From contig NC_088297.1 of assembly GCF_032854445.1 (NCBI RefSeq), positions 16,503,127 through 16,567,126 on the forward strand: a stretch of DNA of 64,000 nucleotides, in the 5' to 3' direction. This document shows, in pieces, positions 11,993 to 23,164 of this stretch; position 1 is the stretch's first letter; every line of letters begins with the position of its first letter. Under the pieces are notes generated by a model, which saw only the letters and a program-made list of their open reading frames with translations, made no database searches and was not told the origin of the DNA. The position numbers and the translations under genes were made by a program. This DNA comes from Liolophura sinensis (taxonomy: Eukaryota > Mollusca > Polyplacophora > Chitonida > Chitonidae).

Positions 11993-12037
11993 TTAAGGTC
12001 TTAGGTATGACCCGACCCAGGATTGACACTGCTAAAG
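11993..12037 (-). repeat. SINE family B, resumed part of split copy
   Basis: ttaaggtcttaggtatgacc then cgacccaggattgacac continues the copy begun at 10266-10526. The tRNA-like head itself is missing. Confidence 0.65.
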
Positions 12038-14285
12038 ACAAGCGGGACAAGAGTGTAAAGCGGTGTAAAGAGTTTAATCACAATCCGTGCATAACGTTTA
12101 TCTTAAGGTTGCTGACAAATGTCTTACAGAAATGTGTTTAAAGATCTTAATCGCGGCAAAAGTGAATGGATTTTTCTTGGCCCACACGCCGATTGTAATC
12201 TCTGATCTCTTGTTTCACCCGATTATTCCTGATAGAAATTTTTTAGAAACAAGGGTAGTGAACCGGTCATTTGAGTGAACATGTAGTTTGAGTAAAATGT
12301 TCTAGATGATATCTTTATCTTACAGTGTGTTTTACAATGACTGATTATGGATTAACGCGACTTCCATTCTTGTAACCATAATATAGCCAGGTCTTTTTTA
12401 GATAACAATGTTGAGATCATAGAAATTAAGCATCAAACACGTTACGATGTGTAATATACTAAATATTTCAGTTTTATGTGTTTTTTAAAGCACTTCTGGT
12501 GTTACCCTCTTCCAAATGGCACTCTCCTGGAGTGGCAGTCAAACCATTCAGACCTGGAACTGAAACCGATACCTCTCAGTCCAGGGTTCGATGAGCTGCG
12601 TCGAGAACAATTCTTTAGTTCAACTAAGCTAAGAGCCTTTAAATTCTTATGTGGTAAGAACACGGGTTTCGATTGTGCGGAAGAATGCATGTAGCATCCA
12701 GAGTTTAAGGACGTCAAAATATAAACGCCACTGTAAGGACGTCAAAATAGAAACGTCAGTGTAAGGACGACTCATCAAAGATATTGACGATGATGGCGGG
12801 TTTCATACCTGCTCTGCTCGGCGTCTTCCGACCCTAATATTGACCGCTGTCGTAGAGAAGTGAGATATTCATGAGTACGGCGTAAACTCCAGTTCATATC
12901 AGAGATGTTGAATCAATGAAAGTTTTGATTTAAGGGATTTTTCATTGGTCTCGACCACCATCTGTTTTCAGGGGGATAACTCTATTTCCAGAATAAGGAC
13001 CATAGATGAGGGCGGTAAAAGCGCCAACTCGCGAGGCCAATTAGGTCGTTGAACAATGAGGACGCATGTTCGATTTCACGTTTTACTGTTTCGGCTGTGG
13101 CTTTTTAAGATCAGAACACATTTATACAGCTTATACCTTAAATGAGAAAACTATAGTTAAGGTTAAATAAAATATCTCTATTTTCTTTCTGCAGTGCTTG
13201 TTACTCGAGTTTCTAATATTAAACATTAGAGCTGGGCCGCCACTTTAACATAATACGTACGTTATCGTGCTTAGCTATACCAAGTAGCTCTTCTGTGCAT
13301 GGCAGTCCAGTCAGATTTTGGTAGGCTACAGCCTGTAGGCATGCTGTGGCTCTCTAATACGTCCTAAACCCTATTTTATAGACTTGTTTCATTTATTTGA
13401 ATGGTGTTTAACGCTGTACTCATGAATATCTTCCTTTTTAGTGTTGGCGTTCACAGGCCTTTAAAATCCAGGTTATCACGATATAAATACGTATTTAGTT
13501 GAGACTGGAAGTGCACGTTAGTCATATGGTAGGAGTAAAACCTTAAGCACAGTTAGGTCACAATGAACATTCAAGAGGAGGGAAGGGGGCTTTTCACTGG
13601 ACAAGCCTAAAACATGGAGGGACGTTCAATGCAGATTTGGTGGATTTTGCAGATTATGACGATGCTTGAAAAAGTACATGGTAGACGAAAGGCCATTCAA
13701 TATTGTCAAGGTAATAGTTTGATATATTTTTCTATAAAAGTTTTCGACCTAGTGAAATGAATTTAAAACTTTGGATTCTACTGTGGCATTTTCTGACCAT
13801 AATGGGACCAGTGATGTCACTTCGGCTTTTTGTCACTTTACAAACATAGACTGCTATATTTCATCATTCAAAATGCATCTTAATTTAGAGCTATTAATGC
13901 ACTCAACAAATGAACCTTGAAACGAACTGTTTGCATTTGAAGCCAATACGTTTGCTGTGACGTTACCGATACCCTCTAGGTCCCAACAGATCACAATATA
14001 ATCTTATGTTTTAAATGCATTTTAGTCGTTTAGAAAAATTCCAAAGGATTAAATCAAAATAAATTTTGTCTACAGTGTTTAATTTTCTTTCATCTGATAC
14101 ATACTTTACCTTAGTGTTTTCCTTGCTTTTAAAGCCATTTTTCTCCCCTATAAAACTTCAAATGGTCTAAAAAACAAAAACAAAACAGAATTCTACACGG
14201 TTTGTATAGGTCTTTCATTTCATATTTATATGTATGCCGTATAGATGAGTTCTTTTCTTGTAGGCCTAAGTCTCGGTTTAAAGCT
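12038..14285. other. Unannotated stretch
   Basis: It contains a 28-bp direct repeat at about 12708-12770 (taaggacgtcaaaatagaaa) and a family A tail fragment near 13391-13442. An open stretch at 12472-12652 lies between a tttcag acceptor and a gtaaga donor, but its protein is not recognised and has no partner exon. Nothing else is supported. Confidence 0.35.
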
Positions 14286-14289
14286 TCCA

Positions 14290-15420
14290 ATCTTGAATCT
14301 AGCTCCCACCTGTTCGAATCCAGTCGAGATCTGTTTGAATCCAACTCACATCTGTTCGAATCCAGTCGGGACGTATTTGAATCCAGCTCCCACCTGTTCG
14401 AATCCAGTCGGGACGTTTTCGAATCCAGCTCCCATCTGTTTGAATCCAGTCGAGATCTGTTTGAATCCAACTCACATCTGTTCGAATCCAGTCGAGATGT
14501 GTTTGAATCCAGCTTCCACCTGTTCGAATCCTGTCGAGACGTGTTTGAATCCAGTCGACAAGTGTGTTTGAATCCAGCTCCCACCTGTTCGAACCCAGTC
14601 GAAATGTGTTTTAATCCAACACATCTCTGCTGGATTCAAACACGTGCCGACTTGATTCGAACAGGTGGGAGCTAGATTCAAACACGTCTCGACTGAATTC
14701 GAACAGGTGAGGTCTGGATTCAAGCACACCTCGAATGTTTGAATCCAGTCGAGATGTGTTTCAATCCAGCTCCCACATGTTCGAATGTAGTCGAGACGTG
14801 TTCGAATCCAGCTCCCACCTGTTTGAATCCAGTCGAGATCTGTTTGAATCCAACTCACATCTGTTCGATTCCAGTCGAAATGTGTTTGAATCCAGCTTCC
14901 ACCTGTTCGAATCCTGTCGAGACGTGTTTGAATCCAGTCGAGAAGTGTGTTTGAATCCAGTCGAAATCTGTTTGAATCCAACTCACATCTGTTCGAATCC
15001 AGACGGGACGTGTTTGAATCCAGCTTCCACCTGTTCGAATCCAGTCGAGACGTGTTTGAATCCAGTCGAGAAGTGTGTTTGAATCCAGCTCCCACCTGTT
15101 CGAATGCAGTCCAGACATGTTTGCATCTAGCTCCCTAAGGTCCGAATCAAGTCGGCACGTGTTTGAATCCAGTAGAGACGTGTTTGAACCCATTCGAGGT
15201 GTGCTTGAATCCAGATCTCACCTTTTCGAATCCAGACGGGAGGTGTTTGAATCTAGCTCCCACCTGTTTGATTCAAGTCGGCACGTGTTTGAATCCAGTA
15301 GAGACGTGTTTGAATCCATTCGAGGTGTGCTTGAATCCAGAATCCAGTCGGGACGTGTTTGGATCCAGATCCTACGTGTTCGAAGTCGGTCGAGGAGTGT
15401 TTGAATCCAGTAGAGACCAG
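14290..15420 (+). repeat. 21-bp tandem repeat array (42-bp dimer) with an inverted block
   Basis: Units alternate between a ctgttcgaatccagtcgaga type and a gtgtttgaatccagctccca type, each 21 bp. A longer block of about 100 bp recurs near 14480, 14865 and 15010, indicating higher-order structure. At about 14625-14735 the units are in reverse orientation. Because 21 is a multiple of three, several frames on both strands stay open (up to 207 codons). These are repeat artefacts. The unit contains a near-perfect Pol III B box. Confidence 0.95.
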
Positions 15421-15429
15421 ATTCGGCCG

Positions 15430-17540
15430 ATTTGACGGCGGCCTTATGTCAGGAAATTTTGCCAAGTATGTGGAGAGAGGCGGTGATTTATCTGGATTCT
15501 TGTCTGGCTTTCTCCATCCACACCTCTGAACATCCCACATACATACATATATACCATTGTGTGTCTCGTAAAACATCAGCTATACATGCACAGGGATTGT
15601 CGGTTGAATGTTTTCATGTAGGATTTAACATAATCACCCATTTTAGAACCAGTTTCTGGAACATCCGTGCTTGCACTTTGTATTTTTTTTTTTAATTTAA
15701 TTTCTGTCTAATTTTCAGTGTGCAGCCTAATGCCCGACCGGTTAAGGAATGGGCTATCATACCGAAATCGATTTACTTTCCACAATGTTATACGAAGGCT
15801 TTTTGTCTCTTGACGAACTTAGATTGAACTGATTGCTTTGCTAATTCTGTACATGTACTTTATATAAACTATAACCATTTGACATCCGGTTTGGAAAATT
15901 TGGTTTCTTCTCTTTTCTTTTGGTGTATAATGCCTCATATATACGGATATACAGGCTTTTAAAAACGCTAGCTACACGTTTGTCAAACATAACTGTTGGC
16001 ACGTCCATTTTTCATCCATATGTCTTTGGCATTTGGAATAAAGTCGATTATAGGTATGTAAAAGTGGCTTCAAGAGGTAGCGTCATCTTTCTCTAAAAAA
16101 TATTCTATCAAGAGAAAAATCAACCAAAGACACGTCTGTTACGCAGGCCGAGACAAGATCGATAAAAACACCAGAATGGAGGATGGAAACGATAACGCCA
16201 AGTGTTAACTTAAAAGCACTCTATACGATGGGAGCAGGTGCGACGTGTTAATAATCTTTTGATGTCAAAAAGCTAAATTTCGATTCCGATTTCGTGTATT
16301 ACTTTGCATATATTTATGTTTGATCCCGCTTTCATTACACAGCCAGGCTGAGCTTACACCTCCATACAGTACATGTGCCTTTAGAGTGGTACACTCACGA
16401 AATCAATCAATCAATAATGTATGATATTAGCCGATAACCGAGGATTAATGACGTCGTGTTGTTACAGCAGTAAGATGCTTTGGTAAACGCCTCACTTTTT
16501 CCCAGAACCCCTGACTTGTTTTTGACGGTGACGTTCAACACAGCCACGCGGTTTATTATTAAATGATTTTGGAGCCATTTTAAAACCAAGTCTGTTTATA
16601 GATAAGCTTTCCCTGCCATTGTGGTAGCTCATGCGCCATCCGTCATCTCCGTGTTTCTGTAGGTCACAGGCAACGCGAAAAGAGATACAGCATAGAGAGT
16701 TAACCCAAAGCAGTGATATAAGTATGATAGCTGGCTAATGGTTACATGTATCCGTGAAATGGCCTCAGACCCCCATTAATTTTCCATAAGCGACAATGTT
16801 AACATCTAGCGCTGTAGTTCAGTCCCAAACATTCCGTGGCCAATAAGCTTTGGTTCATACCTGGCCCAGCCTGTGAGAAACAAGCCAAAAAAATCTTGGC
16901 ATAGCCTCATCATTACCTCACACCTTGTGTCCTCTCGCCCAGAATTTCAAACTTTCATCATTAAAGCTCATACCTCCTCAAAGTTTAGACAGTTTACAGC
17001 ATTTTAATACCAAGCATGCACCTGTACATCAAACATGGCCGCCTAGGAGCAAACAAAGACTTTATACTCTAAAATACACAGAACTACAAACGAAAAACGG
17101 AAGTTGTAATGGGGGTCTGTGTCCAAATACGGCCTCTTCTCAATTTACCTCAGGGTCTTTATTCTAAACGTCAATGCAAATACTTAAACAGCAGCAAATT
17201 ACACGACACCTAGCACCATGGCTATTGCAGAATTAGATAGAAAAAAGTACAATGATACTAAATTCAACTGATTAGAAGTCAGTGGTCTAAAATTACCAGA
17301 ATTACAAAAATGCTGTATGGTTATCACATTTAATATCCAATGACATTCATGGCCCGAGTTTGTTCGTGTTATGAGAATGCCCCTTAACGAGGATTTTGTT
17401 CGAACTTTACACAGACCAAATATGACAAATACATTTTCAGAGCTATACAAATCATTAATGAGAGTTAAAATGTCCAGCCAGGGCATGTTTTCCAGAAATT
17501 GTAAGATTTACATAAACCAAGATATACATATAGTTTAGTA
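15430..17540. other. Unannotated stretch
   Basis: No exon, RNA gene or clear repeat was recognised. Open frames are short and lack motifs. Confidence 0.35.
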
Positions 17541-17542
17541 GG

Positions 17543-17735
17543 TGTAAGTACACAAAGCTTAAGTGTAAGTATATGAAGCTTATTGTAAATACATAAAACT
17601 TAAGTGTAAGATCATACAACTTATGTCTAGGTACACCAAGCTTAGATGTAAGTACATGAAGCTTATGTGGAATTAAATAAAGCTTAGGTATAAATACATA
17701 AAACTTGGGTGTAATTACATAAAAAATAATGTGCA
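17543..17735 (-). repeat. 21-bp tandem repeat, about nine copies
   Basis: Units of the form gtgtaagtacataaagctta with variations. The minus strand is open throughout only because the period is a multiple of three. Confidence 0.85.
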
Positions 17736-18293
17736 TTATGTCGCCTATGTTACACGGCATTTGACATTGTTGTATTAAACTCAGAAAGTTAAGGGTTAAT
17801 ATTGTGTTATAAAAACAACCGTTACACTTACCACTTTGTACATTATTATCAATAATGCATGTTCAACTTCATTTTTCTTCACCGCTGAAGAGAGCTCGAA
17901 GAAGTTACCGGTATATAATACATGCATAACACAACAGATATTATAAGGCTATAGAGCTGTATATGATATAAACTATATACCACAAACACAAGGATTTAAA
18001 ACTAAAATACATTGTCATTTTTTGCACCATATAGATGTATTCATTAACAGAAAGGGAAGGAAAGTAATAAACCGTATTAAACATAAATAAATCATAAACA
18101 AAAATGTTACCATCAAACGCTGTAAAGTGGGGAAAAAAGTATTACCTACTTCTAGGTATTGTAACAATACACCTCTGAATAAATACATTTGTGCGAAATT
18201 TATAAAACTATACCAGTAGCATTGTAACGATTATAAACTCAGAGGGAAAGTACTTCACGGTTGTTCACGACAGGTGTCTTTTCATTTTGTTTA

Positions 18294-18627
18294 ATATGAG
18301 TGAGTGGGTGAGTGGGTGAGTGCATGGGGTTTTACGTCGTGCTTAATTTTTCAGTCATATGACGACGGAGGAATCCTTAGGGTGCATGTAATGTACCTCT
18401 TTGTTGCAGGACGGATTTCTAGTGCTGCCTCACTGAGACACCTTAACGAAGGCAAGTAAGGCGCTCCACCCGAACCATTATACTGATACGGGTCCACCCC
18501 TTCATCCTGAACGCCAAGCGAGGAAGTTACAACTTCCTCTTTTAAGGTCTTAGGCGTGACTGAAGATTGACCCTGGATCTACCGCTCCCGAAGTGGACCC
18601 TCTACCAACTGTGGTATCGGGGCCGGT
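18294..18627 (-). repeat. SINE family B, nearly full copy
   Basis: It starts with gtgagtgggtgagtg and ggggttttacgtcgtgct and ends in ctaccaactgtggtatcggg. The reverse complement of that end is a tRNA-like head with an A-box (tagcacagttggtagag-like) and a B-box (ggtagatccaggg). Confidence 0.8.
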
Positions 18628-18639
18628 TGTTTAATATGA

Positions 18640-19910
18640 AGCTTGGGAGCGGGGCGCACTAGTTGCCATTATCAAAAGGCCCATCATCACCTCGGTTTAT
18701 ATGTTAGCAACAAAGATAATAATGACCTTGGGTGCCACGCAAATATTTATGAAAATGTCCGTGCTCACCTTTGTATATGTGTATCCATCAAAAAAGCACG
18801 TAAAAGTAAGACAAGAAATCTTCTTAAGCAAAGATCTTATTATATATATCTACTGTTTTGTTCAACTGGGGAAAAATAATACAGAAATGAGGGTGTTAAG
18901 CTTAACAAAATCCGAAAACAAAGCAGAGAAAGTATACATAAAAGAATACTGCAGTACAATATAAACAGTACTTAAACATGAAAAGAAAACCTCTCAAATA
19001 TGAGATATATAGATAGTGGCACAACGACATAAAATTTAGCTGGGCTTGTAAAATATATTTTAACTGAATAAACTGAATTTGTTTTAACTCAATTTTGGGA
19101 GAAAAAATGAACTCAATTATTGAGTTTTGATTGTGTAGAATTAGTTCGTTCTACTTACAGCGGTCAAGTTCCAGCTTTTTTCTGGAAATACACATTTCAG
19201 AACTAAACTTATTTTCAGTACAGGTGCAGGCTCTAGTAAATGCTGCCTTGAAAAGTACAAGAGCCATTTAATGTTAATTATTACTTAAGAAAAAGGTAAA
19301 CATTTCTATAAATTTGTGAAAGTGGAAGAAAAATAGAAACAATTCATTCTAAGGGCTCTTATAAGGGAAACGGTTGAATTTTCTATAATCCGCTGCCACG
19401 CGATAAATTTGATTGTTGACGTTTACACCATATGCACTTACGTAGATACATATGTGGCTCTCTGTGCTAAATATTTATTTGTCTATGTGTATTCTGAAAA
19501 TCCGATGTAATTGTCAGCAAAAATACTTTAAGCCTTTGAAAGTATGCTGTTTGAACCTGCATGTCATGTATATTTAGACCCTACACATACTTAATAACAT
19601 AAAAGACTATTGAAAGTAAACTGACTGATCATTTTCAGTCATCATTGTTTCCGCTGCGGCTTAATATTAAGAGGTTTTCGGGGGTACATGGCACATGTCG
19701 ATGGCTTTCTCCTGGCTCTCCGCTTTTTCTCTACCCAGAAACATGAATAGCGTCAAGTGAAAAAGTGCTGAGCAGTCGTTAAAGACGGATCAGTTGAACC
19801 AAATACTGACCTGTTAATATATTTCCAATGACATTAAAGGCCTGAGTTTGTTCGCGAACTAGTTTATTAGTTTTACTTTATTAGTTTATTGGAGAACTAA
19901 TAAATTTGTT
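18640..19910. other. Unannotated AT-rich stretch
   Basis: No supported exon or repeat was recognised on either strand. Confidence 0.35.
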
Positions 19911-19914
19911 TGCT

Positions 19915-20090
19915 ATACATGTTACCAGATGAACAGTTTGCCAGGTAAACAATTTACCGGGGAACATTAGCATGAGAACTATTTACTCGCTGTACTTTTG
20001 GCCAGATGAACAATTTCCGACATGAATATTTTGCCAAGTGGACATTTTGCCAGACAAATAATTTTCCAGATGAACAATTTTTCAAGGTAA
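19915..20090 (-). repeat. Degenerate left arm of the 32-bp repeat array
   Basis: Diverged short units (agatgaacaatttgccaggt-like) precede the solo LTR and belong to the same array as 20850-22490. Confidence 0.6.
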
Positions 20091-20849
20091 TGTTACGACC
20101 CAAACTGCCTGTATTATAAAGAGATGGCTTGTTCGAAATACACCACAGTTTAGCCGCACAAAAAAGTAACCAAAACCAGCAGATTTTATTTTACAACAAT
20201 TTATTAGCTTTAACAAGGACAGATAACAAGATTTATACAAATACAACAGTACTTACGTTCAACAAGAAAGGATAACAGTATCTATACAAATACTAAAGTA
20301 CTTACATGTACAACGGTGTCAACTCCAAACGGACGCATATATTCCACAATATATACCACACAGGCATAAATGCTCACAGGCAAATTCACAAGAGGGAAAA
20401 TCCACAGTATAACTGAGTGTATGACGAAATATACACAAAATTCCACAGACAGGGTCCGTGTACTAATAAGCACTGTGTACACAAGAGCACGAATCAGATA
20501 TACAAGCTCAGACTGAACAAGTGCTCGGTGGAGATAGGATATAACAAATCCAGAGGCTACAAAGACAACAAAATTCAGCACAAAAGGCCTACTAAAGTAA
20601 TACACAGCGAAAGCATCCAAAACTTTCAATAATTCTCTCTCCCTTTGACCTGCTTTCATAGGTGTTATATAGCCTGGTGGAATTGCCTAGAATAAGAAAA
20701 TTCCTTAACACTTGATGTAAACAAACAGGCACCGAACTGAGGGTATTCTGGAACACTCTAAGGCAGAGGCAGACAGCAGGCTCTAAACTCAGCGTATGTA
20801 AACAATGGCAAGCTAAATTTGGAAGCTGACGGCAGTCGTGCACATAACA
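20091..20849 (-). mobile_element. Solo LTR of a Ty3/Gypsy-type retrotransposon
   Basis: The 759-bp segment starts TGTTACGACCC and ends CACATAACA on the plus strand. Read on the minus strand it begins TGTTATGTG and ends GGGTCGTAACA, typical LTR borders. A 4-bp duplication GTAA flanks it (20087-20090 and 20850-20853). On the minus strand it holds a TATATAA near 20665 and AATAAA near 20190. No internal retroviral-type genes are adjacent, so it is a recombined single LTR. It interrupts the tandem array. Confidence 0.75.
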
Positions 20850-22490
20850 GTAAATATTTTGTCAGGTGAACAGTTTAGCTAGGGATCAAGAAAACTATTT
20901 GTCCGCTGTACATTGAGTCAGATGAACAATTTCCCACATGAATATGTTATCAACTATACATTTTGCCAGACGAACCGTCTTCCAAAGAGACCATATTTCC
21001 AGATAAATATTTTACCAGGTATGGAAATTTGGTCAGAAGAACATTTTACCTGAGCAACATATTGTATAAGAGCTGTTTTTCAGCTGTACATGTTTCCTGA
21101 AGGTTTTACCAGATAAACATTTTGCCAAGTGAAGTTCTTGTGCAATGAACATTTTGCCAGGTGGAGGAAGCTCTTGTGCAATGAACATTTTGCCAGGTGA
21201 AGATCTTGTGCAATGAACCTTTTTGTCAGGTGGAGGAAGCTCTTGTGCAGTGAACATTTTGCCAGGTGAAGATCTTGTGCAAGGAACATTTTGCCAGGTG
21301 AAGATCTTGTGCAATGAACATTTTGCCAGGTGACGCTCTTGTGCATTGAACATTTTGTCAGATGAACATTTTGCTAGGTGACGATCTTGTGCAAGGAACA
21401 TTTTGCCAAGTAAAAATCTTGTGCAATTAACATTTTGCAAGGTGAAGGAAGCTTTTGTGCACTGAACATTTTGCCAGGTGAAGATCTTGTGCAATGAACA
21501 ATTTGCCAGGTGAAGATCTTGTGCAATGAACATTTTGCCAGGTGAAGATCTTGTGCAATGAACAATTTGCCAGGTGAAGATCTTGTGCAATGAACATTTT
21601 GCCAGGTGAAGATCTTGTGCAATGAACAATTTGCCGGGTGAAGATCTTGTGCAATGAACATTTTGCCAGGTGAAGATCTTGTGCAATGAACAATTTGCCA
21701 GGTGAAGATCTTGTGCAATGAACATTTTGCCAGGTGAAGATCTTGTGGAATGAATAATTTGCCAGATGAAGATTTTATGCAATGAACATTTTGCCAGGTG
21801 AAGATCTTGTGCAATGAACAATTTGCCAGGTGAAGGAAGCTCTTGTGGAATGAATAATTTGCCAGATGAAGATTTTATGCAATGAACATTTTGCCAGGTG
21901 AAGATCTTGTGCTGTGAACAATTTGCCAGGTGAAGGAAGCTCTTGTGGAATGAAAATTTTGCCAGGTGAAGATCTTGTGCAATGAACATTTGGCCAGTTG
22001 AAGATCTTGTGAATGAACAGTTTGCCAGGTGAAGATATTGTGTAACGAACATTTTGCCAAGTAAAGATCTTGTGCAAGGAACATCTTTGCCAGGTGGAGG
22101 AAGCTCTTGTGCAACGAACATTTTGCCAGGTGAAGATCTTGTGCAGTGAACAATTTGCCAGGTGAAACCCTTGTGGAATGAATGTTTTGCCACTTGAAGA
22201 TCTTGTGTAATGAACATTTTGCCAGATGAACATTTTGCCAGGTGAAGATCTTCTGCAATGAACATTTTGCCACATTATCATTTTGCCAAGTGAATATCTA
22301 GTGTAATGAACATTTTACCAGATCAACCTTTTGCCAGGTGAAGATCTTGTGCAATAAACATTTTGCCAGACAAAGGCCTTGTGCCATGAACATTTTGCCA
22401 GGTAAAGCTCTTGTGCAATGAACATTTTGCCAGATGAACATTTTGCCAGATGAACATTTTAATCAACTAAACAGTTTGCCAGATGAATGC
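20850..22490 (-). repeat. 32-bp tandem repeat array
   Basis: The core unit aacattttgccaggtgaag plus atcttgtgcaatg recurs every 32 bp, best conserved at 21470-21760. There the variants aacatttt and aacaattt alternate, giving a 64-bp higher-order period. Longer variants insert gaagctcttg. Because 32 is not a multiple of three, a minus-strand frame cycles through three phases, and a 410-codon ORF arises with a 32-residue period. This is judged to be an artefact. The array ends about 130 bp before the promoter of the next gene. Confidence 0.95.
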
Positions 22491-22621
22491 CAGGTAAAAT
22501 GCGCTCAGTTATTCGCAGCAACAATTAAAATAGGATCACAAAATTCACCAATCGCAAGTTTGACTCCGCCCCTCATATCATCCCACTAATCCATAAAATT
22601 GAGACTAAGTTTTGGCGTCAG

Positions 22622-22627
22622 TATAAA
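22622..22627 (+). promoter_or_regulatory. TATA box (TATAAA) of the cysteine-rich secreted gene
   Basis: TATAAA precedes a likely 5' non-coding exon (about 22652-22716) that ends at a strong donor, ACCTG|gtgagt. That donor fits the acceptor tttaattttcag at 23157. The inferred leader intron is 22717-23157. Confidence 0.45.
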
Positions 22628-23164
22628 TTCGCATTGATCGTTTAGAAAATTCACACGTTTTCCACGGAAGCGAAATCCACTCACTTCACCTGGAGGAGAA
22701 AATCACTTCGTACCTGGTGAGTATGCCTAACTACGCTTTAGATTCCACAAAGCCAGTTTTCGCTGAAATAAAAATTTAAGACTGATACTGTTTTCGCACA
22801 GTTTGTTTCAACGGAGGAAATACAAAGGTAGATCTCAATAGGAACTGACTAACACTAAAATTGACGACCACAGATTGAGTGATTCATTCAGTATTCGGAT
22901 TTCATGTGATCCTGACAAGATTCAATGGTATGCTATCAAGCCCAGTTGACTCTAGCTTACTTGATTTACAAAAGATCAAAATTTAATTCTTGGGTTTGAG
23001 AAATCTTTATATTATAATTATGAAAAATTGAAATTCTCTGTAACGTTTTGTGTGACGGGTGAAAAAAAAGACACTCTATGCAGCTGGAATATTAAAATAA
23101 TATTCACATCTTGTCTGATTAAGAAAATTTAATATTCATTTCATTTTTAATTTTCAGGTTGAAA

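Noticed and set aside
12472..12652. Open stretch between tttcag and gtaaga
   Set aside because: The protein sequence is not recognised, and no partner exon with matching phase was found.
14472..15095. 207-codon and other long frames on both strands
   Set aside because: They are products of the 21-bp repeat period; open frames exist on both strands at once.
20282..20659. 125-codon hydrophobic minus frame
   Set aside because: It lies wholly within the solo LTR and does not resemble retroelement proteins.
21033..22265. 410-codon minus-strand open frame
   Set aside because: It consists only of the 32-bp DNA repeat read in three phases, and equivalent frames overlap it. There is no start context or domain.
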